Part shown: piece by piece, positions 1 through 8,409 of the stretch
How the letters are laid out: every line of letters starts with the position of its first letter
Numbering within the stretch: the stretch's first letter is position 1
Assembly (NCBI GenBank): GCA_900555015.1
Contig: USJL01000010.1
Location: forward strand, 1-59,661
From: an uncultured Oscillospiraceae bacterium
Lineage (GTDB): Bacteria; Bacillota; Clostridia; Oscillospirales; Acutalibacteraceae
DNA: 59,661 bases
Reading direction: 5' to 3'
Made by a program: the position numbers and the translations under genes
The notes under the pieces: model-generated
The model's database searches: none
Seen by the model: the letters and a program-made list of their open reading frames with translations, nothing else
What the model was told of the DNA's origin: nothing

Positions 1-1583
1 GCTAACTGTAAATTTGTTAACGTATAACTTGTATTTGATGTGGTTGCGGCTTTTTTCCAATTTCCTTTCTGACTTGACAGCGTTTCTACCACATAGCCTG
101 TGGCATTTGAAGCCGCGGACCAAGAAAGTGTGGCTGATACACCCGAAACATTACTTACTTTTACATTAGATACCGAACCTACCTCAATAGGTCTTTCACT
201 TGTTAAACCGTTCATCATATTAACAAGCGCATTCGTAAACTTACCTGCGTAATTATATTTAATTATATCCGACGAACTGTTAGGTTCAGGAAATTCAATA
301 AGACTTGCTCTTGTATTTTTTTGATGATATGCCCAGTTTTGAAGATAACCCGAGCCGTATGACGCCTTATGACTGAAACCGAACTCCTTATCAAAATACG
401 AACCTACTTTTGTATCGCCGTATGATTTATCAAGCCAGCCGTGCACATCAAGAACAACATTTGTATAATTACCTATATTTTTACTTATAAAATCTTTTAA
501 AGCCACAGCTTCAGGTGCGCCGAGAGGAGAACTGCCGGTATAATTTCTGCCTGATGAAGTAACTGCTTTAAAATCTGCCGGCCAGCACCTGTTCATATCT
601 ACTTTTGTGGTAACTGTACACCTGCCGGGGCCGTTATTTGTATAACCATCTGCAATACCGTCGGGATTAGCGTAAGGAATTATATAAACCGTCCAATCAT
701 TAAATATATTTTGATTCATTGATGAAAGACTGCTCATAACATCATCTGCAATTTTAACAAGCTCTGCACCGTCGGCAGACCAAGCGTCTTCCCAACCGTG
801 CTGTGCAAAAACAGCAATAACCACATTAGGTCCGTTGCCGATTTTATACCAATTTAAGTTTCTTGAATTACCGCTTTTGCCGTATGTGCCGTATGTAAAA
901 TTCTTATAAAGCGTAACAGAAGGTATTCTTGCCCTTGAAGCTGCTCTTGCAGAATATGAAGCAATACTTGATGAATCTTTATCTGTTATTACCGCAGATG
1001 AATCTGAATCGAAAACGTTTAAAAAATTATTTATAAGTTCCTCATTTGTATAGTTAACATTGCTGTTATTTTCGTTACAATGAAGCGCATAATGATAATA
1101 GTTTAAAACAACAACATCTGTTTTTCCGTTTAGATGAAAAATAAGAGCGGATTCATCATCTTCCAGCATTACAGAATATGCTTCTTCTTTTACAGAATTG
1201 TAAGCACCGTAAGTATCTGAAATTGAAACAACAACAGTTTTATTGCCGTTAATTAATTTGCTGATTTTTTTATCATAAGAATTATTTGAATCGGCAGTTT
1301 TATTAAACGCTAAATAGCCGTTTTCATCAATAAAATAATTTTGATTTGCAACGCTGTTTAACAAATCAACAAATATTTTTCTTGAATCATTATTTATCCA
1401 AACACCTTTTCCCTTAGGAACAACACCGTTTTCAACCGCAGAATTTAAAAGTGCATTGTTACTTAATTGTGTTTCAGAATCATTACTTGTTATTTCACCG
1501 GCAAAAGCACTTAACGGAAATGACTGCAAAGCCAAAACGCACACAATTAAAAGTGCCAAAAATTTTTTTAAAGTTATTTTCAT
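1..1583 (-). CDS. Secreted M14-family zinc carboxypeptidase with C-terminal fibronectin type III domain (3' end outside window)
   Basis: Seen: reading leftward from ATG 1583 (ribosome site GGTGAT) an open frame runs off the window edge after about 527 codons. Residues 1-28 form a signal peptide ending near SAFAG. The M14 catalytic domain spans about 220-450. It has the zinc motif HGWE (H262, E265), the substrate-binding DMNR (329-332), the third zinc ligand in LDVHGW (H381), and the catalytic Glu in LIEFPEP (E430). A fibronectin III fold begins near 460 and is cut by the edge. Known: M14 enzymes remove C-terminal residues from peptides, some from cell-wall peptides. Inference: an exported peptidase for peptide foraging or wall turnover. 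Further domains may lie outside the window. Family sure, substrate unknown. Confidence 0.88.
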   Translation of the reverse strand, partial: MKITLKKFLALLIVCVLALQSFPLSAFAGEITSNDSETQLSNNALLNSAVENGVVPKGKGVWINNDSRKIFVDLLNSVANQNYFIDENGYLAFNKTADSNNSYDKKISKLINGNKTVVVSISDTYGAYNSVKEEAYSVMLEDDESALIFHLNGKTDVVVLNYYHYALHCNENNSNVNYTNEELINNFLNVFDSDSSAVITDKDSSSIASYSARAASRARIPSVTLYKNFTYGTYGKSGNSRNLNWYKIGNGPNVVIAVFAQHGWEDAWSADGAELVKIADDVMSSLSSMNQNIFNDWTVYIIPYANPDGIADGYTNNGPGRCTVTTKVDMNRCWPADFKAVTSSGRNYTGSSPLGAPEAVALKDFISKNIGNYTNVVLDVHGWLDKSYGDTKVGSYFDKEFGFSHKASYGSGYLQNWAYHQKNTRASLIEFPEPNSSSDIIKYNYAGKFTNALVNMMNGLTSERPIEVGSVSNVKVSNVSGVSATLSWSAASNATGYVVETLSSQKGNWKKAATTSNTSYTLTNLQL

Positions 1584-1639
1584 TATAATCACCAAGCCTT
1601 TAAAGCAACTAACAATTTATTGTATCACCATATGTCTTA

Positions 1640-1655
1640 TTTTGTTTAAACAAAA
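1640..1655. promoter_or_regulatory. 16-bp perfect palindrome upstream of the M14 gene
   Basis: TTTTGTTTAAACAAAA is a perfect palindrome. It lies just upstream of a leftward -10-like TACAAT (1619-1624) that has no good -35, so it occupies the -35 zone of the carboxypeptidase gene. It could be an operator or activator site. In AT-rich DNA chance is possible. Confidence 0.3.
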
Positions 1656-1750
1656 ACATGCAGTGATTTCACCGTTTCAAAATTTTGCCGTGAATAAATT
1701 TTGAAAACAGCATTATTTAACAGTGTGATTTTTCCACTGTTTGTTACAAA

Positions 1751-1797
1751 GCAAAAACGGTTTAACATTTGCAAAAGCAAACATTAAACCGTTTTGT
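1751..1797. terminator. Terminator hairpin at the end of the iol operon
   Basis: A long inverted repeat pairs ACGGTTTAA with TTAAACCGT, extended by the GCAAA arms with a short central mismatch, and has A/T runs on both sides. It sits directly after the iolE stop and would end the leftward iol transcript before the M14 gene. A second weaker hairpin (AACAGTG/CACTGTT) lies at about 1718-1741. Confidence 0.7.
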
Positions 1798-1801
1798 AAA
1801 A

Positions 1802-2701
1802 TTAAAGTCCTGTATTTTCGGCAATATATTTTCTTGCCTTTACAGCATATTCAAACGGATTTGCCTTTGCAGGGTCTTGCTCTGCTTCAACTACAACCCA
1901 GCCTTCATAGCCGCTTTCTTCAAGAATGTCAAAAATAGGTTTAAAATCAACATCGCCATCTCCGGGAACGGTAAATACACCTGCACGAACCGCATCAAGG
2001 AATGACATATGATTAGGAACAACCTGATTATTATAAACATCAAGACGAACATCTTTAAGATGAACATGTTTAACCCTGTTGATATACTTTTTCAAAACAG
2101 GAACCGGGTCAATGCCTGCAAAAGTAAGATGACCGCTGTCAAAAAGAAGATAAACTAAATCCGGGTCTGTAAGTTCCATAAGTTTATCAATTTCTTCAAC
2201 AGTTTGAACACCAGTGCCCATATGATGATGCACTGTAAAATACATACCCTTTGATTTTGCATATGCACCCATTTCATTAAAACCTTTTGCAACAACTTGC
2301 CATTGTTCGTCTGTATAATAAGGCTTTTCATCAAGAATTGATTTATCAAGGCAGCCTTGAATTGAATTGCCTTGTTCGGATGCACCGATTACTTTTGCGC
2401 CCAAAGCATAAAGTTTGTCACAATGTGCTTTAAAAGCCTCTATTGTTTTCTCATAAGGCTTTGAAGTTAAATAAGAAGAAAACCAAGCGTTACAAATTTG
2501 AAGTCCTCTTATATCAAGATATTTTTTAAGCACAGCCGGGTCTGACGGATATTTGTTTCCGATTTCAGAGCCTTTAAAGCCTGCAAGTGCCATTTCACTT
2601 ATGCACTGCTCAAATGTATTTTCCGCACCTAAATCCGGCATATCATCATTTGTCCAACCTATTGGAGCAATGGCAAGTTTAACTTTTTTAGGATCAAGCA
2701 T
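1802..2701 (-). CDS. iolE: Inosose dehydratase (2-keto-myo-inositol dehydratase)
   Basis: 299 residues, full length for IolE, a xylose-isomerase-like TIM-barrel enzyme. It removes water from scyllo-inosose (2-keto-myo-inositol) to give the cyclic dione that IolD opens: step two of cytoplasmic myo-inositol breakdown. Seen: N-terminal [15 protein letters not shown], which is typical of the family, a metal-site HHHMGTG in mid-protein, [12 protein letters not shown] and VKHVHLKDV as barrel-strand ligands, and a C-terminal EQDPAK. It is last in the iolG-iolD-iolE operon, 23 bases after iolD. The start has a purine-rich AAAGG upstream. Call is firm. Confidence 0.95.
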   Translation of the reverse strand: MLDPKKVKLAIAPIGWTNDDMPDLGAENTFEQCISEMALAGFKGSEIGNKYPSDPAVLKKYLDIRGLQICNAWFSSYLTSKPYEKTIEAFKAHCDKLYALGAKVIGASEQGNSIQGCLDKSILDEKPYYTDEQWQVVAKGFNEMGAYAKSKGMYFTVHHHMGTGVQTVEEIDKLMELTDPDLVYLLFDSGHLTFAGIDPVPVLKKYINRVKHVHLKDVRLDVYNNQVVPNHMSFLDAVRAGVFTVPGDGDVDFKPIFDILEESGYEGWVVVEAEQDPAKANPFEYAVKARKYIAENTGL

Positions 2702-2724
2702 TTTTATTTCCGTAACCTTTCAAA

Positions 2725-4578
2725 TTAATAATCAAATGTATTCTTAATATGCTTTTGCATATCTTCATACGCAGCGGCAACTCTTTCGCTTTTTGAAACT
2801 TCGGCAACGCCTACACGCCACCAAGATTCAAAACCGGGAGTCATAGTTTTAGGAAGCACTTTAATATCAAACAAAACAGATTTTGTTTGCTTTTTAGCAT
2901 CTTCAAGCGCTGCTTTTAATTCTGCAGATGTTCTGATTGTATATGCTTTTGCACCGTAGCCTTCTGCTATTTTTGCAAAATCAACATCAATTTCATCACC
3001 GTCAAGCATACCTGTTACAGGATTTCTTGCACGGAACACGGTGCCAAATGTATCTGTGCCCTGATTGTTTTGAAGATTTTCAATACAACCCCAACCCATA
3101 TTATCAAAAAGGCACACATTAATTTTAAGATTTTCCTGAAGAGCAGTATAAAGCTCTGAATGTCCCATAATAAACGAACCGTCGCCGCAAAATGTATAAA
3201 CCTCTGCGTTCGGCTTTGCAAGTTTAACGCCAAGTGCGCCGTTAACTTCATAGCCCATATTCGAATAACCGTATTCCATATGATATGTACCGCGATTTTT
3301 AGGTCTGAACAATCTTTGCATATCACCGGGTAATGAACCGGCAGAACCTACGGCAACATCTTCGTCATTCATAAATTCATTTATGATGCCAAGAGCCAAT
3401 GTTTGATTAAGACCGCCTTCAAGCTCTGTTGAATAATAATTATCAACAATTTCATCCCACTCTGTTTTAGCAGTTGAAATTTCATTGGTATATGAAGATT
3501 TATAACCGTTGCAGCTTTCAATAAGAGAAGAAAGCACTTCTTTTGCGTCTGCAACAACAGCCTCTGCATCCATTTTGTATGCGTCAAACGGGCAAACATT
3601 AATACCGAGCACCTTGCGATTTTCATTAAACAACCATTTTGAAGAAGTTGTAAAATCAGAAAATCTTGTACCCACGCCGATAACCAAATCAGCGTCCCTG
3701 CCGATAACATTGGCAGCCTTACCGCCTGTTACGCCGATACCGCCCAAATTAAGAGGATGCTTCCAATCAATTAAGCCTTTACCTGCCTGTGTTTCGGTAA
3801 TCGGAATATTATATTTTTCCGCAAATTCAAGAAGTTCCTTTTCAGCACCGCTGTAACGAACGCCGCCGCCGCAAACAATAACCGGCTTTTTGGATTGCTT
3901 AATAAGAGCAGTTGCTCTTTCAATTTGTGATTTAGTTGCCGGTCTTCTGTCTAAATGCCAAACACGTTTTTGAAGAAAATGCTCGGGGTAATCATATGCT
4001 TCGCCCTCTACATCCTGTGGCATTGCAAGGCAAACGGCACCCGTATCTGCCGGGTCTGTTAAAACACGCATAGCGTTAATGCACGCAGTCATTAACTGTT
4101 CAGGGCGAACAATTCTGTCAAAATAATGGCAAACGCCCTTAAATGCGTCTGTAACCGTTCTGCCGTAGTTGTCAAAAAACTCTGCCTGCTGAAGAACAGG
4201 GTCCGGCTGACGGCACGCAAATGTATCACCCGGTAAAACAAGAAGAGGTATTCTGTTTGCCGTTGCACAACCGCAAGCAGTAACCATATTTGTTGCGCCG
4301 GGACCTATTGAAGAAACACAGGGAATAATTGCCTTTCTGTCCATCTGCTTAGCATAAGCAACAGCAGCAAGACCCATATTTTGCTCATTTTTGCCCTGAT
4401 AAAATTTTAAATTATGACCGCCTTGTTCAAGTGCCTGACCAACGCCCACAACGCAACCGTGGCCGAAAATGCCGAAAATGCCGGAAACAAATTTTGTTTC
4501 CACTCCGTCGCATTCAACATACTGATTGTCAAGGAACTTAACAAGAGCCTGAGCCATTGTAAGTCTTTCTCTTTTCAT
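2725..4578 (-). CDS. iolD: 3D-(3,5/4)-trihydroxycyclohexane-1,2-dione acylhydrolase, TPP-dependent
   Basis: 617 residues. IolD hydrolyses the ring of the cyclic dione made by IolE, giving 5-deoxy-glucuronate. It is a thiamine-diphosphate enzyme of the acetolactate-synthase superfamily. Seen: the N-terminal family segment GIFGIFGHGCVVGVGQAL, a central cofactor-fold domain, and the C-terminal TPP motif starting GDGSF and closing at FDNMGWG. Slightly shorter than the Bacillus protein (about 637) but no domain is missing. It starts 3 bases after the iolG stop, so the two are translationally close. The start is preceded by GAGGC. Confidence 0.95.
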   Translation of the reverse strand: MKRERLTMAQALVKFLDNQYVECDGVETKFVSGIFGIFGHGCVVGVGQALEQGGHNLKFYQGKNEQNMGLAAVAYAKQMDRKAIIPCVSSIGPGATNMVTACGCATANRIPLLVLPGDTFACRQPDPVLQQAEFFDNYGRTVTDAFKGVCHYFDRIVRPEQLMTACINAMRVLTDPADTGAVCLAMPQDVEGEAYDYPEHFLQKRVWHLDRRPATKSQIERATALIKQSKKPVIVCGGGVRYSGAEKELLEFAEKYNIPITETQAGKGLIDWKHPLNLGGIGVTGGKAANVIGRDADLVIGVGTRFSDFTTSSKWLFNENRKVLGINVCPFDAYKMDAEAVVADAKEVLSSLIESCNGYKSSYTNEISTAKTEWDEIVDNYYSTELEGGLNQTLALGIINEFMNDEDVAVGSAGSLPGDMQRLFRPKNRGTYHMEYGYSNMGYEVNGALGVKLAKPNAEVYTFCGDGSFIMGHSELYTALQENLKINVCLFDNMGWGCIENLQNNQGTDTFGTVFRARNPVTGMLDGDEIDVDFAKIAEGYGAKAYTIRTSAELKAALEDAKKQTKSVLFDIKVLPKTMTPGFESWWRVGVAEVSKSERVAAAYEDMQKHIKNTFDY

Positions 4579-4581
4579 AAT

Positions 4582-5595
4582 TTAAGCCTCTATTTCCGAA
4601 AGTTTAACAGGTCTGTGCTCTGCAACAGATTTTTTTGCAGCCAAGCCCAAACGAAGAGCTTCCAATCCGTCATAAACCGTTATTTGGGTAGGTTTATCAT
4701 TAATAACGCAATCAATAAACTGTGTCATTTCGTCGGTAAATGACTGCATATATCTTTCAAGGAAGAAGTAAAGCGGCTTGTCGCCTACCTTACCGTTTTC
4801 ATTAATAAACAATACGTTAGTAGGTGTATCATTACCTGCTGTTGCCTGACCTTTTGAGCCGAACACTTCAAGTCTTTGGTCATAACCGTAAGCAGCTTTA
4901 CGGCAGTTATCAATAACACCTATTGCACCGCTCTTGAATTTAAGTGCAACAAGGGCTGTGTCAACATCCCCTGCCTTACCGATTTCAGGGTCAACCATAA
5001 CGGTTGCATTTGCATAAACCTCTTCAACTTCGCCGCCGATAAAACGTGCCATATCAAAATCATGCACTGTCATATCAAGGAAAATACCTCCCGAAACCTT
5101 TACATAATCTATTGAAGGCGGTTCAGGGTCACGGCTTGTAATTTTAATTGTTTGAAGATTGCCGATTTCGCCTTTATTTGCAAGTTCCTTAATATATGCG
5201 AAGTTATGGTCATATCTTCTGTTAAAACCGATTTGAAGTTTAACACCTGCTTTGTCAACTGCTTCAATAACCTTTTTAATCTTTTCAACAGTTAAATCAA
5301 CAGGTTTTTCGCAGAAAATATGCTTTCCGGCAGCAGCGGCTTCACAAGCAATATCAGCATGGGTATCTGTTGAAGAACAAATAAGAACCGCTTTAATTTC
5401 AGGATTATTTAAAATCTCGTGATAATCTTGATAATAATTAGGAATTCCCAATTCTTCGGCTACTTTTTTTGCACCGTCAACATAAATGTCGGAAATTGCA
5501 ACAATTTCTGCATTGGGAATGTGATATGTAATTGATTTTGCGTGTACCTGACCGATACGGCCTGCACCGATAATACCAACTTTAAGTTTTTCCAT
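4582..5595 (-). CDS. iolG: myo-inositol 2-dehydrogenase
   Basis: 337 residues, Gfo/Idh/MocA family. It oxidises myo-inositol at C2 with NAD+ to scyllo-inosose, the first step of the pathway. Seen: N-terminal Rossmann motif VGIIGAGRIGQVHA, the catalytic-lysine segment FCEKPVD, GFNRRYD, and the HDFDMARF motif. First gene of the operon, with ribosome site AGAGGT before ATG 5595 and its own promoter (5638-5666). Its neighbours IolD and IolE make inositol the likely substrate rather than another polyol. No inositol transporter or iolB/C/J/A lies in the window. Confidence 0.93.
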   Translation of the reverse strand: MEKLKVGIIGAGRIGQVHAKSITYHIPNAEIVAISDIYVDGAKKVAEELGIPNYYQDYHEILNNPEIKAVLICSSTDTHADIACEAAAAGKHIFCEKPVDLTVEKIKKVIEAVDKAGVKLQIGFNRRYDHNFAYIKELANKGEIGNLQTIKITSRDPEPPSIDYVKVSGGIFLDMTVHDFDMARFIGGEVEEVYANATVMVDPEIGKAGDVDTALVALKFKSGAIGVIDNCRKAAYGYDQRLEVFGSKGQATAGNDTPTNVLFINENGKVGDKPLYFFLERYMQSFTDEMTQFIDCVINDKPTQITVYDGLEALRLGLAAKKSVAEHRPVKLSEIEA

Positions 5596-5618
5596 AAGTA
5601 ATTACCTCTTTGAATAAA

Positions 5619-5634
5619 ATTGCACTTTTGCAAT
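5619..5634. promoter_or_regulatory. Candidate operator of the iol operon
   Basis: ATTGCACTTTTGCAAT is a perfect 6-4-6 inverted repeat. It begins 4 bases downstream of the -10 of the iolG promoter, that is, over the expected transcription start, where a repressor would block initiation. No regulator gene is adjacent, so the binding protein is unknown. Confidence 0.45.
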
Positions 5635-5637
5635 AAA

Positions 5638-5666
5638 ATCTTATCACACAAGGCACTATATTTCAA
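5638..5666 (-). promoter_or_regulatory. Promoter of iolG-iolD-iolE
   Basis: Reading leftward: -35 TTGAAA (5661-5666), 17-base spacer, -10 TAAGAT (5638-5643). The -10 is moderate. It lies 43 bases before the iolG start. Confidence 0.5.
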
Positions 5667-5719
5667 GCAACATTTAAAATTAATTTAAAATTTGTACTTA
5701 AATATTTAACAGTTACTTA

Positions 5720-5748
5720 TTGCATAAAACGGATGTTAAAGTTATAAT
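5720..5748 (+). promoter_or_regulatory. Promoter of the TSCPD / glycosidase / signal peptidase unit
   Basis: -35 TTGCAT (5720-5725), 17-base spacer, perfect -10 TATAAT (5743-5748), 40 bases before ATG 5789. Divergent from the iol promoter. Confidence 0.7.
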
Positions 5749-5788
5749 GTAATAAAGTATAATATAATTAATTAAGGAAGTTTAAAAA

Positions 5789-6043
5789 ATGACATATACA
5801 TATAAAACAAAGGGCACATGCTCTTCACAAATCAACATTGATGTTGCTGATGACAAAACAATTAACAGCGTTGAATTTATAGGCGGATGCAACGGAAATT
5901 TAAAAGGAATAGGTCAGCTTGTTACAGGAATGGATATTGATGAAGTTATAGACAGATTAGACGGCATTAAATGCGGATTTAAAACCACATCTTGCCCGGA
6001 CCAACTTGCACAAGCTCTTAAACAAATAGAAGAAGAAATGTAA
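5789..6043 (+). CDS. TSCPD domain protein (TIGR03905-type)
   Basis: 84 residues with the signature TSCPD at 67-71 and conserved cysteines at 11, 34, 62 and 69. The fold matches the small C-terminal domain of B12-dependent ribonucleotide reductases, but here it stands alone. Its biochemical role is not known; the cysteines suggest metal binding or redox (inference). Ribosome site AAGGAAG. It starts a rightward three-gene unit, 19 bases before the glycosidase gene, and its own strong promoter lies upstream. Confidence 0.9.
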   Translation: MTYTYKTKGTCSSQINIDVADDKTINSVEFIGGCNGNLKGIGQLVTGMDIDEVIDRLDGIKCGFKTTSCPDQLAQALKQIEEEM

Positions 6044-6062
6044 TTAAAGGACGACTGCAGCT

Positions 6063-8405
6063 ATGTATAAACTTGAAAACGACCGTTTAAAAAGAGAATT
6101 TAAAATTAACGACGGCACGCTTTTTGCTTCTAAAATAACAAATAAATATTCAGGTCTTGATTTTATTCCCGACGGCAGCGGCAGTGAATTTGTTGTAAAA
6201 TTCACAGACGGTGATGAATTTACATCAAAAGGTCTTCATGTAACCGAAAGCGTTGAAAAAAACGGCAGATTATTTTTCCGCTTTGCAGAAACCATGAACA
6301 CAACGGTTACACTTACATACCGCTTGGGCAAGGACGAAAACACCATTGAAAAACAAATCGCCGTAACCCAAAGTGCGCCCAAAAAAATTGACTGCATTAT
6401 TCTTGAAAACGTTGGAATTATCAACTCCACATCTTCATTTACAGTTCCCGAATCAGAAGGAGAAATTGACGCTTATTGGTCAAATTTAGGTCAACCTTTT
6501 TATATTGACAGTCTTTTCTTCGGCTGCGAATTTCCCGCAACTAAAAACGAAATACTTCACGGCAGAGGTCAAATAGTATACTACATAGGCAAATCGGTTA
6601 AAGACAAACTTATTTGCCCCACAACAGTTATGGGTGCGGCAAAAGGCTGCTCATTGGCAGAACTTCAAAATTCTTTTTACGAATACATTGAAAAAATAGC
6701 ATTACCGTCGCCATACAGAGTGCAATATAACACTTGGTATGACAGAATGCTTAATATTAATGAAGAAAATATAAGAAAAGCATTTTACAAAGTTGAAAGC
6801 AAATTGTCATCCCACGGAATTCCTCCCCTTGACGGATATGTAATGGATGACGGATGGAATGATTACAAAAGCTCGTTTTGGTCTTATAACCCAAAGAAAT
6901 TTCCTAACGGAATTTTAGATTCGGCAACAATAGCAAACAAATTAGGCAGTAATTTCGGTTTGTGGCTTGGACCCAGAGGCGGATATAATTTCAACACTCC
7001 GTTTGCAAAAAAAATGGAAAAGAAAAAGATGGGATATTTCAACGCAAATTCAAAAGACATTTGCGTAGCGTCAAAAAGCTACTTAAAAAATCTTGAAGAA
7101 TTTCTTGTTAACGCAACCCTTGAAAACGATATTTCCTATTGGAAGTTAGACGGATTTTGTCTTAAGCCCTGCACAAACGAAAAACACGACCACATAACAG
7201 GCGGCCACGAAAACATGTATTTTGTTACCCAGATGTGGAGAAGATGGATTAAAATTTTCAAAGCCTTGCACAATGTAAGAGAAAGTCAAGGCAAAACAAT
7301 GTGGATTAATATGACTTGCTACGTTAACCCATCTCCTTGGTGGCTGCAATATGTAAATTCCGTTTGGCTTCAAAACAGTTCAGACATAGGATTTGCACAA
7401 AATTATGAAAACGGCGAACAGGCACAGGTTGATGCCGAAATAACATACAGAGACGGAATTTATTATAACTTTTGGTTTAAAAGATGTGCACAATTCCCTG
7501 CATCAAGGATTTACAATCACGAGCCTATTTACGGCGACGAAGCAAATCTTGACTATACAGACGATGAATTTGAAAAAGCATTTTACTTTAATGCCTGCCG
7601 TGGTGCTGCTTTAAATGAACTTTATATTTCAGAAAGCATGATGAACGAAGAAAAGTGGCAAATACTTGCCGATTGCATTAATTGGCAAAAGGCAAATTAC
7701 CACATTCTTAAAAACGCAATGTTTATCGGCGGCGACCCTACGGAAAACAATGTTTATTGCTACGCCTCATGGACAAAAGACGGAGAGGGCATTATTGCGT
7801 TAAGAAACCCAACAAACGAAGCCGCTCCCCTTACATTAACTTTAAACAAATTAATGGGATGCCCTGAAAATATGCACGGAATCAAGCGATTTGATGTTAT
7901 TAACAAATCAGCATCCGCCGGCAATGAGATTTATAATTATAACGACAAAATTAATATGACATTGGCTCCGTTTGAAATTAAAATTCTTCAGTTTGGTGAG
8001 GAAGACAGGCGCCGTGCTTATACAGCAAACGGCAATGATTTTACCGTTCGCTTTGTTACCGACGGTTCAAATGCCACTGTTTGCGAAAATGACGATGTGT
8101 TAATTAAAGTTAACAAAGGTTATATTGAAGCAACGGTAGGAACTCTCAACCTTAAATCGGAAAGTGTTATAAGCGAAGGAAAGCACAATATAACCATAGT
8201 CAGAGAAAAGAACAGAATGGTTAAAATTTATATCGGTAACAAGCTTGACTGTTCAGGATATGACAAAAAAACAAAACCTGTAATCTCAACCGAGCTAACA
8301 AGTAATATGGACAGCTTTGAAATAATAAACAATGCCACGCCATATAACGAAATTGCGGCACCTATGCCGCTGATAAAAAAAGGCAAACGCAACAGAAAGA
8401 GGTAA
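6063..8405 (+). CDS. Intracellular clan GH-D glycosidase, GH36/alpha-galactosidase-like
   Basis: 780 residues, no signal peptide, so cytoplasmic. Seen: an N-terminal beta-sandwich region (about 1-215), then a TIM barrel with WYDRM, the GH36-like YVMDDGW (259-265), KKFPNG, FGLWLGPRGG, the likely nucleophile in YWKLDGF (D363) and the likely acid/base in QNSSDIGF (D441). A C-terminal beta domain follows, ending in a basic tail KKGKRNRKR. Known: GH-D enzymes are retaining and mostly cleave alpha-galactosides or related sugars. Sequence around the active site departs from ordinary GH36 (GPRGG instead of EPE), so the sugar is uncertain. It sits between a TSCPD protein and a signal peptidase with small gaps, probably one transcript. 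Confidence 0.8.
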   Translation: MYKLENDRLKREFKINDGTLFASKITNKYSGLDFIPDGSGSEFVVKFTDGDEFTSKGLHVTESVEKNGRLFFRFAETMNTTVTLTYRLGKDENTIEKQIAVTQSAPKKIDCIILENVGIINSTSSFTVPESEGEIDAYWSNLGQPFYIDSLFFGCEFPATKNEILHGRGQIVYYIGKSVKDKLICPTTVMGAAKGCSLAELQNSFYEYIEKIALPSPYRVQYNTWYDRMLNINEENIRKAFYKVESKLSSHGIPPLDGYVMDDGWNDYKSSFWSYNPKKFPNGILDSATIANKLGSNFGLWLGPRGGYNFNTPFAKKMEKKKMGYFNANSKDICVASKSYLKNLEEFLVNATLENDISYWKLDGFCLKPCTNEKHDHITGGHENMYFVTQMWRRWIKIFKALHNVRESQGKTMWINMTCYVNPSPWWLQYVNSVWLQNSSDIGFAQNYENGEQAQVDAEITYRDGIYYNFWFKRCAQFPASRIYNHEPIYGDEANLDYTDDEFEKAFYFNACRGAALNELYISESMMNEEKWQILADCINWQKANYHILKNAMFIGGDPTENNVYCYASWTKDGEGIIALRNPTNEAAPLTLTLNKLMGCPENMHGIKRFDVINKSASAGNEIYNYNDKINMTLAPFEIKILQFGEEDRRRAYTANGNDFTVRFVTDGSNATVCENDDVLIKVNKGYIEATVGTLNLKSESVISEGKHNITIVREKNRMVKIYIGNKLDCSGYDKKTKPVISTELTSNMDSFEIINNATPYNEIAAPMPLIKKGKRNRKR

Positions 8406-8409
8406 TTTT

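Noticed and set aside
1718..1741. Second hairpin after the iol operon (AACAGTG/CACTGTT) as a separate terminator
   Set aside because: The stem is short and there is no T run on the leftward strand; the longer hairpin next to it is sufficient.
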